A stretch of 64,000 nt of DNA from Mycolicibacterium neoaurum ATCC 25795 (GTDB taxonomy: Bacteria > Actinomycetota > Actinomycetes > Mycobacteriales > Mycobacteriaceae). The stretch spans positions 186,001 through 250,000 of the forward strand of contig NZ_JMDW01000011.1 in NCBI RefSeq assembly GCF_000691525.1. The letters are read 5' to 3'. The position numbers and the translations under genes were made by a program. Shown one piece after another: positions 56,112 to 64,000 of the stretch (position 1 is its first letter; each line of letters starts with the position of its first letter). The notes below the pieces were generated by a model that was not told the DNA's origin, made no database searches, and was given only the letters and a program-made list of their open reading frames with translations.

Positions 56112-57074
56112 ATGACCGCGGACGAGCAGCGGGCCGGCGTCGAGCTGACCAACCTGGATCAGCCGCTCGGGCCCGACGCCGGAGCCACCAAACGTGACCT
56201 GGTGGACTACCTGGACGCGGTCGCCGACCGGATTCTGCCCGTGCTCGCGGGTCGGCCGCTGACGGTGCTGCGGGTGTTACGCGGCCGGGCACCGTTCATG
56301 CAGAAGAACGTCCCCAAGTACACCCCGGACTGGGTGAAGACGGTGCCGGTGTGGGCCGCGGCGTCCCACCGTGAGATCCACTACGCGCTGTGCGATGACC
56401 GGCGCACGCTGCTGTGGCTGGCGAATCAGCGCGCGATCGAGTACCACCCGGCGCTGGGGTTGGCCGCCGATATCTACCACCCCACCCATCTGATCCTCGA
56501 CCTCGATCCACCCGACGGTGCGGACTTCGCCGCAGTGGTGGCGGTGGCGCTGCTTGTCCGTCAGGCACTCGCCGATACGGGCTTAGCCGGCGCCGTGAAA
56601 ACCAGCGGGTCGCGCGGGGTACACATCTTCGTGCCGCTCACCGAGGAAGCAGCCGGAGACGATGTTGCCGCCGCCACGCGGGCTTTGGCGGCGCACACCG
56701 AGGCACTCGATCCGTCCATTGCCACAACGGCTTTCATCGTCGAGGACCGGGTGGGCAAGGTGTTCGTCGACGCCACCCGATCGGGTGGGGCGACGGTGGC
56801 CGCGGCCTACAGTCCGCGGCTGCGTCCGCGCATCCCGGTGTCGTTTCCGGTGTCCTGGTCGGAGCTGCCCGAGGTGCACCCGTCGGATTTCACCGTGCAC
56901 ACCGCACTCGAACGCCTCGGCGACGGTGATCCCTGGGCGGCCGAGATGCCCGCGCCGCAGCGACTGCCGGCCGATCTGATCGCGCAGGGCCACACCATCC
57001 CGGTGGCCCGGGTCGCCGCGATGCACGAGGGCAAACGGCGGGCCAAGGCGCGCCGCGAGCAGGGCTCGGTTTGA
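56112..57074 (+). CDS. LigD-type primase-polymerase (PolD-like)
   Basis: A 320-residue stand-alone polymerase domain of the archaeo-eukaryotic primase superfamily, as in the LigD POL domain of non-homologous end joining. Metal motif I is LILDLDPPDG (Asp130, Asp132), motif II is KTSGSRGVHIF, and motif III is in VFVDATRSG. M. smegmatis has such stand-alone PolD proteins, which fill gaps with ribonucleotides. ATG 56112 is preferred over the long open upstream frame, which is antisense to the Ntn hydrolase gene. Confidence 0.9.
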   Translation: MTADEQRAGVELTNLDQPLGPDAGATKRDLVDYLDAVADRILPVLAGRPLTVLRVLRGRAPFMQKNVPKYTPDWVKTVPVWAAASHREIHYALCDDRRTLLWLANQRAIEYHPALGLAADIYHPTHLILDLDPPDGADFAAVVAVALLVRQALADTGLAGAVKTSGSRGVHIFVPLTEEAAGDDVAAATRALAAHTEALDPSIATTAFIVEDRVGKVFVDATRSGGATVAAAYSPRLRPRIPVSFPVSWSELPEVHPSDFTVHTALERLGDGDPWAAEMPAPQRLPADLIAQGHTIPVARVAAMHEGKRRAKARREQGSV

Positions 57075-57119
57075 TCACAAGCATTGCCCGGCGGTGCCCG
57101 CCGCTGTTGGACTGGGCGG

Positions 57120-57332
57120 GTGTGGACACTGGCGCTGATCGTGGTGGTCGCCGTCGCGGCCGCGACGGGCGGTTACACCGTCGGCAGGCGTAGCCAGACG
57201 CGCACCCGTCGGGTGTTCCTGGTCGGCTTCGTCTGTGGTTCGGTGGCGGGCGCTCCGATACGGCGTCGGCTGATGCGCCTGTTCGCGGTACCCCGCCCGG
57301 TCAGACCGCTGATTGCTGCGCAGCGCCGATGA
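57120..57332 (+). CDS. Small membrane protein, 70 aa (uncertain)
   Basis: VWTLALIVVVAVAAATGGYT is a hydrophobic N-terminal segment, followed by a basic tail (RRSQTRTRRVFLVG, RRRLMRLF). It lies 45 bases after the polymerase gene. Its last 32 bases overlap the end of the convergent hydrolase gene. Good third-position GC supports it, but there is no recognised family. Confidence 0.5.
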   Translation: MWTLALIVVVAVAAATGGYTVGRRSQTRTRRVFLVGFVCGSVAGAPIRRRLMRLFAVPRPVRPLIAAQRR

Positions 57333-58221
57333 AGTCGACGCCGGCGTTGATCGCCGCGCGGTGCCGCAGAATCCGGTAGTGCGCCAGCCGGCCGAGACCG
57401 CGGGTGGTGACCAGCTGCGAGTCCGGCCAGTCGTCCATGAGCGCCATGCTGTAGTGGTACGGCGCGTCCGGGTCATCGGGGTCGTGGATCACCAGCAGCG
57501 GTGTCGGGGTCTTCAGGTTCGACCCGATGACCCCGAGATCGGTGTCGAACAACGGCATTTCGATGCGCTTGCTTAAGCGGCGGTGCAGACCATCGCGGAT
57601 GCGCGGCCCGAATCCGTGCCGCTCGGCGAACAGGTCCAGATAGAACCCGAAGTCACCCATCGGCGCCAGGAACACCATGCGCTCGATCTCGGTGCCGCGG
57701 GCCAACGCCAACGCGGCGGCCTTGGCGCCCAGCGAGTGCGCGATCACCGCACGGGCCGGCCCGTGTGTGCGGACCACCGCGCGGAACGCCTCGGTGCACT
57801 CCACGAGATGCGTGCGTCCCTCGGACAGCGAACCGGTCTCGGAGTCGTTGTGCGCGGGCAGGTCGAAGGCGATGACGCGGTACCCGGCATTGATCAATGG
57901 CTTGACGAAGACGCCGAGGTGGGCGCGGCAGCCACCCCACCCGTGCACCAGGTACACCGCGGGGCCCTCGCCCCAGGCCTCACCCGCGATGCGGTGCCCG
58001 TCCCAGAAGGCCTCGATCGGCTCACTGGGCGGCACCCCGGGTGGCATCCGCAGGCTCGCGTCGACCTGCGGCGGGGTGCACCACAGCTCGGTGGCCCACT
58101 TGGCACCGATCGCCGGCGCGAACCGTTCCAGCAGGCCGAGGGCCCGGCGGATGCGCGGTTCGACCGGCGGCTCGATACCCGAACCGGCCTGATCCCCGGA
58201 GTGCGCGCTGTCGCCGACCAT
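57301..58221 (-). CDS. Alpha/beta hydrolase family protein
   Basis: A 306-residue hydrolase. The oxyanion strand is AVYLVHGWGG, the nucleophile elbow AHSLGA (Ser), the acid in VIHDPDDPDAPY and the histidine in GLGRLAHYRIL. The family cleaves esters or related bonds. ATG 58221 is used rather than an in-frame TTG at 58224. It has no signal peptide, so it is cytosolic. The substrate is unknown. Confidence 0.88.
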   Translation of the reverse strand: MVGDSAHSGDQAGSGIEPPVEPRIRRALGLLERFAPAIGAKWATELWCTPPQVDASLRMPPGVPPSEPIEAFWDGHRIAGEAWGEGPAVYLVHGWGGCRAHLGVFVKPLINAGYRVIAFDLPAHNDSETGSLSEGRTHLVECTEAFRAVVRTHGPARAVIAHSLGAKAAALALARGTEIERMVFLAPMGDFGFYLDLFAERHGFGPRIRDGLHRRLSKRIEMPLFDTDLGVIGSNLKTPTPLLVIHDPDDPDAPYHYSMALMDDWPDSQLVTTRGLGRLAHYRILRHRAAINAGVDFIGAAQQSAV

Positions 58222-58367
58222 CAACTGTCCCCTCGCCCCATGTCGCCGATCCTAATTGTGGAGGCCCGCGCACTGGCAAACTGTGCGTCGTCGAACCGAG
58301 CACTGCGTTGTGCGTATGGCGATGTCCGACCCGAGTTCGCCGAGAACGCCCGAGATGAGGAATGTCA

Positions 58368-58742
58368 ATGCGTACAAGCACTGTGGTCCGCGTCATCGGT
58401 CTGGCCCGTACGTTCGGCGGACTGTCGGCGTATGTCTGGCCGGATGCGTTCGCCAAGTACGGGCAGCTCCCCGGTGGCGGCGGCAATACCGATGCCCGCT
58501 ACGTCGCGCAGTTGTTCGGGGCCCGCGATATCGTCGTCGGCCTCGCCACGGTCGCCGGGCCGGCCCAGCGCACGGGACTGTGGATGGGTGTGGCGTTCGA
58601 CGCCTTCGACACCACGTCGAATCTGTTGGCCGGCCGCGAGGGAAAGCAGGCGCAGTGGGTCGGTGCGGCGAGCACGCTGACGGCCGGGTTCACTGCATTC
58701 GGGGTGCTGGTGGGCCGGCGCTGGGCGGCCGAGGAGGCGTAA
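58368..58742 (+). CDS. Small multi-pass membrane protein, 124 aa
   Basis: Four short hydrophobic stretches are visible: VVRVIGLARTFGGLSAYVWP, ARDIVVGLATVAG, GLWMGVAFDAFDTTSN and STLTAGFTAFGVLVG. ATG 58368 is preferred over ATG 58362 because GAGG at 58357-58360 is at good spacing from it. No enzyme motif is seen. It faces the divergent alpha/beta hydrolase across 146 bases. Confidence 0.72.
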   Translation: MRTSTVVRVIGLARTFGGLSAYVWPDAFAKYGQLPGGGGNTDARYVAQLFGARDIVVGLATVAGPAQRTGLWMGVAFDAFDTTSNLLAGREGKQAQWVGAASTLTAGFTAFGVLVGRRWAAEEA

Positions 58743-58749
58743 CCCCTCA

Positions 58750-58806
58750 CGAAAGTGAACAAGATGGCGAGTTTTCGGCGATTTCTCGCCATCAACTTCA
58801 CTTTCG
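58750..58806. repeat. Interrupted intergenic inverted repeat (CGARWGTGA family)
   Basis: Outer arms of ten bases (CGAAAGTGAA at 58750-58759, TTCACTTTCG at 58797-58806) enclose inner arms of nine bases (GATGGCGAG at 58763-58771, CTCGCCATC at 58785-58793), separated by a 3x3 internal mismatch, with a 13-base loop. It lies between the convergent 124-residue gene and the ssrA terminator. Confidence 0.7.
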
Positions 58807-58843
58807 AGCGCGGCGAGCGCGGATAGCGCGGCAAGCGCCCACG

Positions 58844-58872
58844 AAAAAGGCCCGGACCTCGCGGTCCGGGCC
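58844..58872 (-). terminator. ssrA: Intrinsic terminator of tmRNA
   Basis: Read on the minus strand, a perfect ten-base-pair stem (58849-58858 with 58863-58872) with loop GCGA is followed by TTTTT. It begins seven bases after the tmRNA 3' end. Confidence 0.88.
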
Positions 58873-58879
58873 TTTCTTG

Positions 58880-59245
58880 TGGAGCTGCCGGGAATTGAAC
58901 CCGGGTCCTACGGCATTCCCTCAAGACTTCTCCGTGCGCAGTTCGCTAAGTCTCTACTCGGATCTCCCGGTCACGCGAACAAGCCGAGATGACGATCCCA
59001 GTCGCTGTTTGATGTCCCCACGGGTCCCGCGACCGAACCCGTGGGTGGGTCCCTCTAGCTGATGCCAGGGTCCGGGCCGAGGGCGCTCCCGGTCTGACAG
59101 ACACACCGTCGCTTAGGCAGCGAGGGCGTAGTCGCGCTGATTGGAATCGGCGCTTAATTGGTTGCAACGACGCTTACGGTGGTCTCTTGCCTGCACCGGC
59201 ACGCTTCCCTTGATTCGATGCGCGAAGTCGAAACCGTTCAGCCCC
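58880..59245 (-). ncRNA. ssrA: Transfer-messenger RNA (tmRNA)
   Basis: About 366 bases on the minus strand. The 5' end GGGGCTGAACGGTTTCGAC and the 3' end GGGTTCAATTCCCGGCAGC, then TCCA, form the alanine-accepting tRNA-like domain. The reading frame at 59151-59113 encodes the tag ADSNQRDYALAA followed by TAA. M. tuberculosis has His instead of Asn at position 4, as I recall. It rescues stalled ribosomes with SmpB, encoded nearby at 61701-62204. A strong terminator follows. Confidence 0.97.
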
Positions 59246-59310
59246 TCGCACCCCCGCCGAGGTTCGGCAGGACTTTCCATACTAACGGTTTGTACAACCG
59301 AGGCCAGCCA

Positions 59311-61584
59311 TTAAATAGTCCGCACGGCCCGGCGCTGCATCTCGGCCAGTTCGGACATCGGTACCGGACGCCCGAACAGGTAGCCCTGACCGAACCGGCC
59401 GCCTGCGCGGCAGACCATATCGGCCTGATCGGCGGTCTCGATACCCTCGGCGATCACCTCGAACCCGAGCTCACCGCACAGATTGATCACCGAGCGGTAC
59501 AGCGTCAGGTCTCGGCCCGCGTCCATATCCGAGGCCAACGTCCGATCCAACTTCACGATGTCGACCGGCAGGCAGTGCAGGTAGAGCAGCGAGTTGAAAC
59601 CCGAGCCGAAATCGTCGAGGGCAACCTTCACGCCGAACTCCCCGAACCGGGTGATCTGCGTGGCGGCCTTGTCCAGGTCGACGATCGGTTCGGTCTCGGT
59701 GATCTCCAGGATCAGCCGGCCGCGCGGAATCTCGTGGCGCTGCAGCACCTCGCGGACCACCTGGTCGAAGCCGGGCGTGCCCAGTCTGGCGCCGCCGATG
59801 TTGACGTGGATGTCCAGGTCGAGCCCGGCCGCGCGCGCCTCGCCGCACGCCATGTCGAGCACCAACGCATCGAGTTCGGCGCCCATACCCGCAGCTTCGG
59901 CGTCGGCGACGAATGTCTCCGGCGAGATCTCGACACCATTGCCCGCCGTCCAGCGGGCCAGCGCCTCCACCGCCACCAGCTCCCCGCCTGGCAGTGCCGC
60001 CACCGGCTGGTAGACCAACCGGAACCCCGGCGGCGGCGCGCCGAGCGCCTCCCGCAGCATGGTCGGAAAGTCCACCACCGCCCCGGCGAGCGGGTTGTAG
60101 ACCACGGCGGTGTTCTTCCCCATCCGCTTGCCGGCATACATGGCGACATCGGCCTGGCGCAGCAGGTTGTCCGAGGTCTGGGACAGTGCCTCGGTATCGG
60201 GGCGCACCAGTCCCATGCTGGCCCTCACCCGCACCGACGATCCGTGCACGGGGAACGGATCACGCAGGGCGATGCGCAGGCGGTCGGCGGCACCTTCCAA
60301 CTGGTCGTCGGCATCGCCATTGCTCACGATGAGCACCGCGAATTCATCGCCGCCCACCCTGGCCAGGGTGTCGCGGTCTCCGATCCCGCGCGATAGCCGC
60401 TCCCCCACCGCGCGCAGCAACTCGTCGCCGGCGGCGTGGCCGAATCGGTCGTTGACCTCCTTGAAATCGTCGAGGTCGAGGAAGATCAACACGAATTTGC
60501 CGCGAGCCATCGCCTCGTCGAGACGCTTGGCGAACAGGGTCCGGTTCGGCAGGCCGGTGAGCGGATCGTGGTGCACCTGGTGGGCCAGCCCGCGCTGCGC
60601 CCAGAACAGCCACTGGGTCAGTGAACGCTCGGCGCGCGTCGCGACCACCTGGCGGCTGGCCACCAGCACGACCATGACGATGGTCAGCAACGCCGCGAGC
60701 GCGGACACCTCACGATCGATGTAGAGGTGGTAGGCGAACAGCACCGCCACACCCAGAAAGCCCATATAGGGCAGCAGCAGATGCGGCCAGTCCTGGCGGC
60801 GCAACACGTCGACATCGCGCGCCGGGGTGGTCGGCAGGAATGCGAACGCCGTGAGCACCGGGCCGATGATCAGTCCGATGCCGACCCAGAGTTCGGCGTC
60901 GACGCGATCCACCGACCGCACATAGGCAAGCATGCGGTTGGACACGCCCATCAGCAGCAATCCACCGGCCAGCAGCATGTAGTTGGTCCGGTTCGGCCGG
61001 TCCGCGTCGTAGATCATCGCGATCAGGACGATGACGCCGATGACGCCGATCTCGGCACCGATGAACACGACGTCGAGCACCCGCATGGCCGGGCTGGCGG
61101 CCTCGAATCGGGTGCCCAGGTCGCTCATCGCTGCCAGGATGAGGAAGGCGACCGCTGCGATCACCCCGTCGAGCACGTTGGTGACCAGCGATTGCCGCAG
61201 CGGGCTGGCCGCAGGCGCCCGAATACCGCCGCTGGATCGCGCCAGCAGGATCACCGAGGTGAAGACCAGCACGGGTAACGCCAGGTAGATCGCGCGGGCC
61301 AGCATCGGCGCCCAGTCGGCGACGTGCACCTGCCACAGCGTCTGGCCGAGCACCCAGGTGAACAGTGCGCAGACGAACGACACCCGCCACCAGCGTTCGA
61401 GACCGCGTTCCCGGGCCGCCGTGACGATTCCGACGATCATGGCACCGACACCGACACTCACCTGCAGGATCAACTCGATCCGATCGGCAACCGCGGCACC
61501 GAACGGCGCGCAGGCATTGAGGGCCGCGAGGATGACGACGCCACCAAGGACGAGGGCACACAGACGCGAGCGTCGCACCGTCAC
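59311..61584 (-). CDS. Cyclic di-GMP signalling protein, membrane sensor with GGDEF and EAL domains
   Basis: A 757-residue protein. Residues 1-310 hold about ten membrane segments (a MASE-like sensor). The diguanylate cyclase core has RVGGDEFAVL at 409-418. The phosphodiesterase has EAL at 539-541 (VAVEALARW) with ILEITETE, ALDDFGSGFNS and EVIAEGIET, all intact. The inhibitory site RxxD expected five residues before GGDEF is absent. Both domains look active, so the net activity cannot be predicted. It stands between ssrA and smpB, outside the ftsEX-smpB transcription order but on the same strand. Confidence 0.93.
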   Translation of the reverse strand: MTVRRSRLCALVLGGVVILAALNACAPFGAAVADRIELILQVSVGVGAMIVGIVTAARERGLERWWRVSFVCALFTWVLGQTLWQVHVADWAPMLARAIYLALPVLVFTSVILLARSSGGIRAPAASPLRQSLVTNVLDGVIAAVAFLILAAMSDLGTRFEAASPAMRVLDVVFIGAEIGVIGVIVLIAMIYDADRPNRTNYMLLAGGLLLMGVSNRMLAYVRSVDRVDAELWVGIGLIIGPVLTAFAFLPTTPARDVDVLRRQDWPHLLLPYMGFLGVAVLFAYHLYIDREVSALAALLTIVMVVLVASRQVVATRAERSLTQWLFWAQRGLAHQVHHDPLTGLPNRTLFAKRLDEAMARGKFVLIFLDLDDFKEVNDRFGHAAGDELLRAVGERLSRGIGDRDTLARVGGDEFAVLIVSNGDADDQLEGAADRLRIALRDPFPVHGSSVRVRASMGLVRPDTEALSQTSDNLLRQADVAMYAGKRMGKNTAVVYNPLAGAVVDFPTMLREALGAPPPGFRLVYQPVAALPGGELVAVEALARWTAGNGVEISPETFVADAEAAGMGAELDALVLDMACGEARAAGLDLDIHVNIGGARLGTPGFDQVVREVLQRHEIPRGRLILEITETEPIVDLDKAATQITRFGEFGVKVALDDFGSGFNSLLYLHCLPVDIVKLDRTLASDMDAGRDLTLYRSVINLCGELGFEVIAEGIETADQADMVCRAGGRFGQGYLFGRPVPMSELAEMQRRAVRTI

Positions 61585-61700
61585 CCGTCCTCCCGTGCGT
61601 CTTAACGCGTGGGCGAACTATATCCCTGTATTGCCCGCGAACCGGGTAAATACGGCCACGCCGAGAACACCGCGCCTCAAATGGCGGGAGGAGGTGGGCG

Positions 61701-62204
61701 TCAGCGCATTCCCTTGGCACGGCGACCGAGCTCGCGGACCACCTCACGCTGGGCATCGCGCTTTGCCAGGTCCTGGCGCTTGTCGCGCGCCTCTTTACCG
61801 CGGGCCAGTGCCAGTTCGACCTTCACCTTGCCGTCGACGAAATACAGCGACAAAGGAACCAGGGTCAGGTTGCCGTCGCGGATCTTGCCGACCAGCGTGT
61901 CGATCTGACGGCGGTGCAGCAGCAGCTTGCGGTTGCGCCGCGGTGCGTGGTTGGTCCAACTGCCGTGGTGATATTCGGCGATGTGCAGGTTGCGCAACCA
62001 GATCTCACCATCGTCGACGGTGGCGAACGCATCGACCAGGGAGGCCTGGCCCTCGCGCAGGCTCTTGACCTCGGTGCCGACCAGCACGACGCCGGCCTCG
62101 AAAGTCTCCAGGATCGAATAGTTGTGCCGGGCCTTGCGATTGGTCGCAATGACGAAGTTGTTCGCCTTCTCGGCTTTGTCCGGTTTCTTGCTCTTGGTAG
62201 CCAT
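61701..62204 (-). CDS. smpB: SsrA-binding protein SmpB
   Basis: A 167-residue RNA-binding protein that delivers tmRNA to stalled ribosomes. The fold is clear: [50 protein letters not shown] and [19 protein letters not shown], with the basic tail RRAKGMR. The conserved histidine and the C-terminal helix that enters the mRNA channel are present. Start ATG 62204, three bases after ftsX on the same strand. Its partner ssrA lies 2.5 kb downstream. Confidence 0.96.
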   Translation of the reverse strand: MATKSKKPDKAEKANNFVIATNRKARHNYSILETFEAGVVLVGTEVKSLREGQASLVDAFATVDDGEIWLRNLHIAEYHHGSWTNHAPRRNRKLLLHRRQIDTLVGKIRDGNLTLVPLSLYFVDGKVKVELALARGKEARDKRQDLAKRDAQREVVRELGRRAKGMR

Positions 62205-62207
62205 CTT

Positions 62208-63101
62208 CTATCTTCGTACGTAGAGGCGCAGCGTCACGTACGCAGTGAGCCCGGCCATCGCCACACCCACGAACAGCAGGATCGGCGAGATATAAAGTAT
62301 GTCGGCGAAGTCCAGCGGCGCAATCAAATTAGCCTGGGTGAACTGCGACAGCGCCTTCTCCAGGAACAGCGACCGCACCGTCAGCAGGCCGAGCAGTGCC
62401 AGCACCACACCGATGAACGCGGCCAGCATCGCCTCCACGAGGAACGGCAGCTGGGTGTACCAGCGGGTCGCACCGACCAGGCGCATGATGCCGATCTCGG
62501 TGCGGCGGGTGTACGCCGCGACCTGAACCATGTTGGCGATCAACAGGATCGCACCGATCGCCTGCACCAGCGCCACCGCGAAAGCCGCGCTGGACATGCC
62601 GTCGAGCAGCGCGAACAGCCGGTCGATCAGATCCTTCTGGTTCAGCACGTTGAGTACACCGGGCTGACCTTGCATCGCGGTGTCGAAATCGAGGTGCTGT
62701 TCCGGGTTTTCCAGCTTCACGATGAACGAGGCCGGGAACGCATCCTTGCTGGCCACATCCTTGAACGCCGGGATCTTCTTGATCGCGTCCTCGTAGGCGT
62801 CGGCCTGGTTCAGGTAGCGCACCGAGCGGACGTCGTCGCGGGCGTCGATCTGGGCCCGCAGCGCCTTGCACGGATCCTGGTCACATGTCGGGTCGTTGGC
62901 CGAGACGTCGTTGGTGAGGAAGACCTGGCTCTCGACGCGGTCCAGGTAGATGTCACGAGACTGGTCGGCGACACGCATCACAAGTAGACCCCCACCGAAC
63001 AGGCCGATGGAAATGGCCGTGGTGAGGATCATGGCCACCGTCATGGTGACGTTGCGGCGAAGTCCGGTCCAGACCTCGTTGACCAAAAAGCCGAAGCGCA
63101 C
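62208..63101 (-). CDS. ftsX: Cell division permease-like protein FtsX
   Basis: A 297-residue membrane protein of the FtsEX complex, which links ATP hydrolysis at the divisome to peptidoglycan hydrolases. The N-terminal [19 protein letters not shown] and membrane segment are followed by an external loop with two cysteines ([10 protein letters not shown]), then three further segments near the C-terminus. The GTG start at 63101 shares a base with the ftsE stop (TAGTG). Confidence 0.95.
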   Translation of the reverse strand: MRFGFLVNEVWTGLRRNVTMTVAMILTTAISIGLFGGGLLVMRVADQSRDIYLDRVESQVFLTNDVSANDPTCDQDPCKALRAQIDARDDVRSVRYLNQADAYEDAIKKIPAFKDVASKDAFPASFIVKLENPEQHLDFDTAMQGQPGVLNVLNQKDLIDRLFALLDGMSSAAFAVALVQAIGAILLIANMVQVAAYTRRTEIGIMRLVGATRWYTQLPFLVEAMLAAFIGVVLALLGLLTVRSLFLEKALSQFTQANLIAPLDFADILYISPILLFVGVAMAGLTAYVTLRLYVRR

Positions 63102-63790
63102 TAGCGATCCATTCCGTAGACACCGCGCTGTTCGTCGCGGATGAGCCGGCCCAGTTCCAGTTCGATGACGCGCTGACGCATCGAGTCCACGATGTGGTGA
63201 TCGTGCGTGGCCATCAGAACGGTGGTGCCGGTGCGATTGATCCGCTCAAGCAGATCCATGATGTCCTTGCTGGTTTCCGGGTCCAGGTTGCCGGTCGGCT
63301 CGTCGGCGATCAGCAGCAGGGGTCGGTTGACGAACGCCCTGGCGATCGCGACGCGCTGCTGTTCGCCACCGGAGAGTTCGTGCGGCAGCCGGGCGGCCTT
63401 GCCCGACAGGCCGACCATCTCCAGCACGTCGGGCACCACCCGGTTGATCACATCACCGCGCTTGCCGATCACCTCCAGCGCGAAGGCGACGTTCTCGAAG
63501 ACCGTCTTCTGCTGCAGCAGGCGGAAGTCCTGGAAGACGCAGCCGATCACCTGCCGCAGCTGAGGGATGTGCCGGTCGGCGAGCTTGTTCACGTGGAACT
63601 TGGAGACCCGGATATCGCCTTTGGACGGGTGCTCGGCGCCGAGCAACAGGCGCATGAACGTCGACTTGCCCGAGCCGGACGGCCCGATCAGGAAGACGAA
63701 CTCACCCTTGTCGATTTTGAGCGAGACGTCATCCAGCGCCGGGCGGGCAGAGGATTTGTACTGCTTGCTCACTTTGTCGAGGGTGATCAT
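63101..63790 (-). CDS. ftsE: Cell division ATP-binding protein FtsE
   Basis: A 229-residue ABC ATPase. Walker [10 protein letters not shown] is at 36-44, the signature is [14 protein letters not shown] and the Walker [15 protein letters not shown], with THDHHIVDS for the H-loop. [14 protein letters not shown] matches the M. tuberculosis FtsE start, so ATG 63790 is chosen over GTG 63793. It drives conformational change in FtsX. The order ftsE-ftsX-smpB is the mycobacterial one. Confidence 0.96.
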   Translation of the reverse strand: MITLDKVSKQYKSSARPALDDVSLKIDKGEFVFLIGPSGSGKSTFMRLLLGAEHPSKGDIRVSKFHVNKLADRHIPQLRQVIGCVFQDFRLLQQKTVFENVAFALEVIGKRGDVINRVVPDVLEMVGLSGKAARLPHELSGGEQQRVAIARAFVNRPLLLIADEPTGNLDPETSKDIMDLLERINRTGTTVLMATHDHHIVDSMRQRVIELELGRLIRDEQRGVYGMDR

Positions 63791-63825
63791 CACGGCACGC
63801 CAGTGTAGCGGGATCTCGACGTGTG

Positions 63826-64000
63826 TCAGTTCGCGCTGGGTGCGGGCGGCGGCGGTGTCGTCGCGGGCGCGGGTGCCGGACCGGGCAGCACCGGCAGCGT
63901 GATCGGCGGCAAGAGGCCACCCGGACCGTCCGGATCGATCACCGTCGTGGTCGGTTGTTCCTCGGGGGTCGGCCCGTTGCTCGACGTGGCTGGATCATCG
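63826..64000 (-). CDS. C-terminal end of a proline-rich protein upstream of ftsE (partial)
   Basis: Only the last 57 residues are in the window: an acidic/Thr-rich stretch ([19 protein letters not shown]), then [20 protein letters not shown], and a tail PPPPAPSAN before TGA. In mycobacteria the gene before ftsE encodes a membrane or proline-rich protein (Rv3103c/Rv3104c region), so this is probably its equivalent. The main domain is outside the window. Confidence 0.6.
   Translation of the reverse strand, partial: DDPATSSNGPTPEEQPTTTVIDPDGPGGLLPPITLPVLPGPAPAPATTPPPPAPSAN

Overview
The window is a stretch of a GC-rich actinobacterial chromosome, almost certainly a rapidly growing mycobacterium (Mycolicibacterium type). 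The markers are the mbt-2 mycobactin locus (mbtL-mbtM-mbtN with convergent mbtK) behind an IdeR-like iron box, MmpS and MmpL family proteins, a secreted chorismate mutase of the Rv1885c type, a DesA3-like desaturase, an EspC/WXG-like type VII secretion module, and the ftsE-ftsX-smpB-ssrA block with the mycobacterial tmRNA tag ending in DYALAA. A GTP-dependent release factor 3 (prfC) and a PaoABC-like molybdenum enzyme, to my knowledge absent from M. tuberculosis, fit a free-living species.

Layout. 1-5.1 kb: end of an mmpS gene with a divergent TetR regulator, tRNA-Ala(GGC), an MFS exporter, phosphoglucomutase and a hemerythrin-like protein. 5.1-9.2 kb: a large SARP/AfsR-like regulator and a fluoride-channel crcB pair. 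9.2-13 kb: the mbt-2 operon, which makes and attaches the mycobactin acyl chain. 13-15.3 kb: a patatin-like lipase and a DUF2237 protein. 15.3-19.3 kb: amino-sugar uptake and catabolism (nagA, nagB, a free EIIA, and a divergent PTS EIIBC). 19.3-26.7 kb: chorismate mutase coupled to a D-aminoacylase-type amidohydrolase, an AbiEi-like protein, a DUF2993 protein, a sulfatase and a YceI protein. 26.8-32.1 kb: prfC and the three-subunit molybdoenzyme. 32.1-38.3 kb: a same-strand run of a DUF7159-type protein, a winged-helix protein, a 1035-residue protein with two P-loop ATPase domains (AAA plus HerA/FtsK-like), a macrodomain protein and an MscS channel. This run is the best candidate for an undescribed system.

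38.6-46 kb is an accessory island with less GC-rich genes: a translationally coupled three-gene cassette (EspC-like, WXG/proline-rich, unknown), orphan genes, a lipoprotein and the decayed end of an IS3-family element. 44-50.9 kb: DesA3-like desaturase, TetR regulator, a ferredoxin-type reductase coupled to a metal-dependent hydrolase, and a MarR regulator followed by NTF2-like and SDR genes that carry matching palindromes. 51-58.7 kb: an atypical zinc-ribbon SDR, MmpL, a stand-alone proteasome-beta-like hydrolase, a LigD-type polymerase and an alpha/beta hydrolase. 58.8-64 kb: tmRNA, a GGDEF-EAL protein, smpB, ftsX, ftsE and the proline-rich end of a further gene.

At least four intergenic inverted repeats are scattered through the window. 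Three of them share an arm core of the form CGARWGTGA, which suggests a dispersed mycobacterial repeat family. No CRISPR array, prophage or complete insertion sequence was seen.
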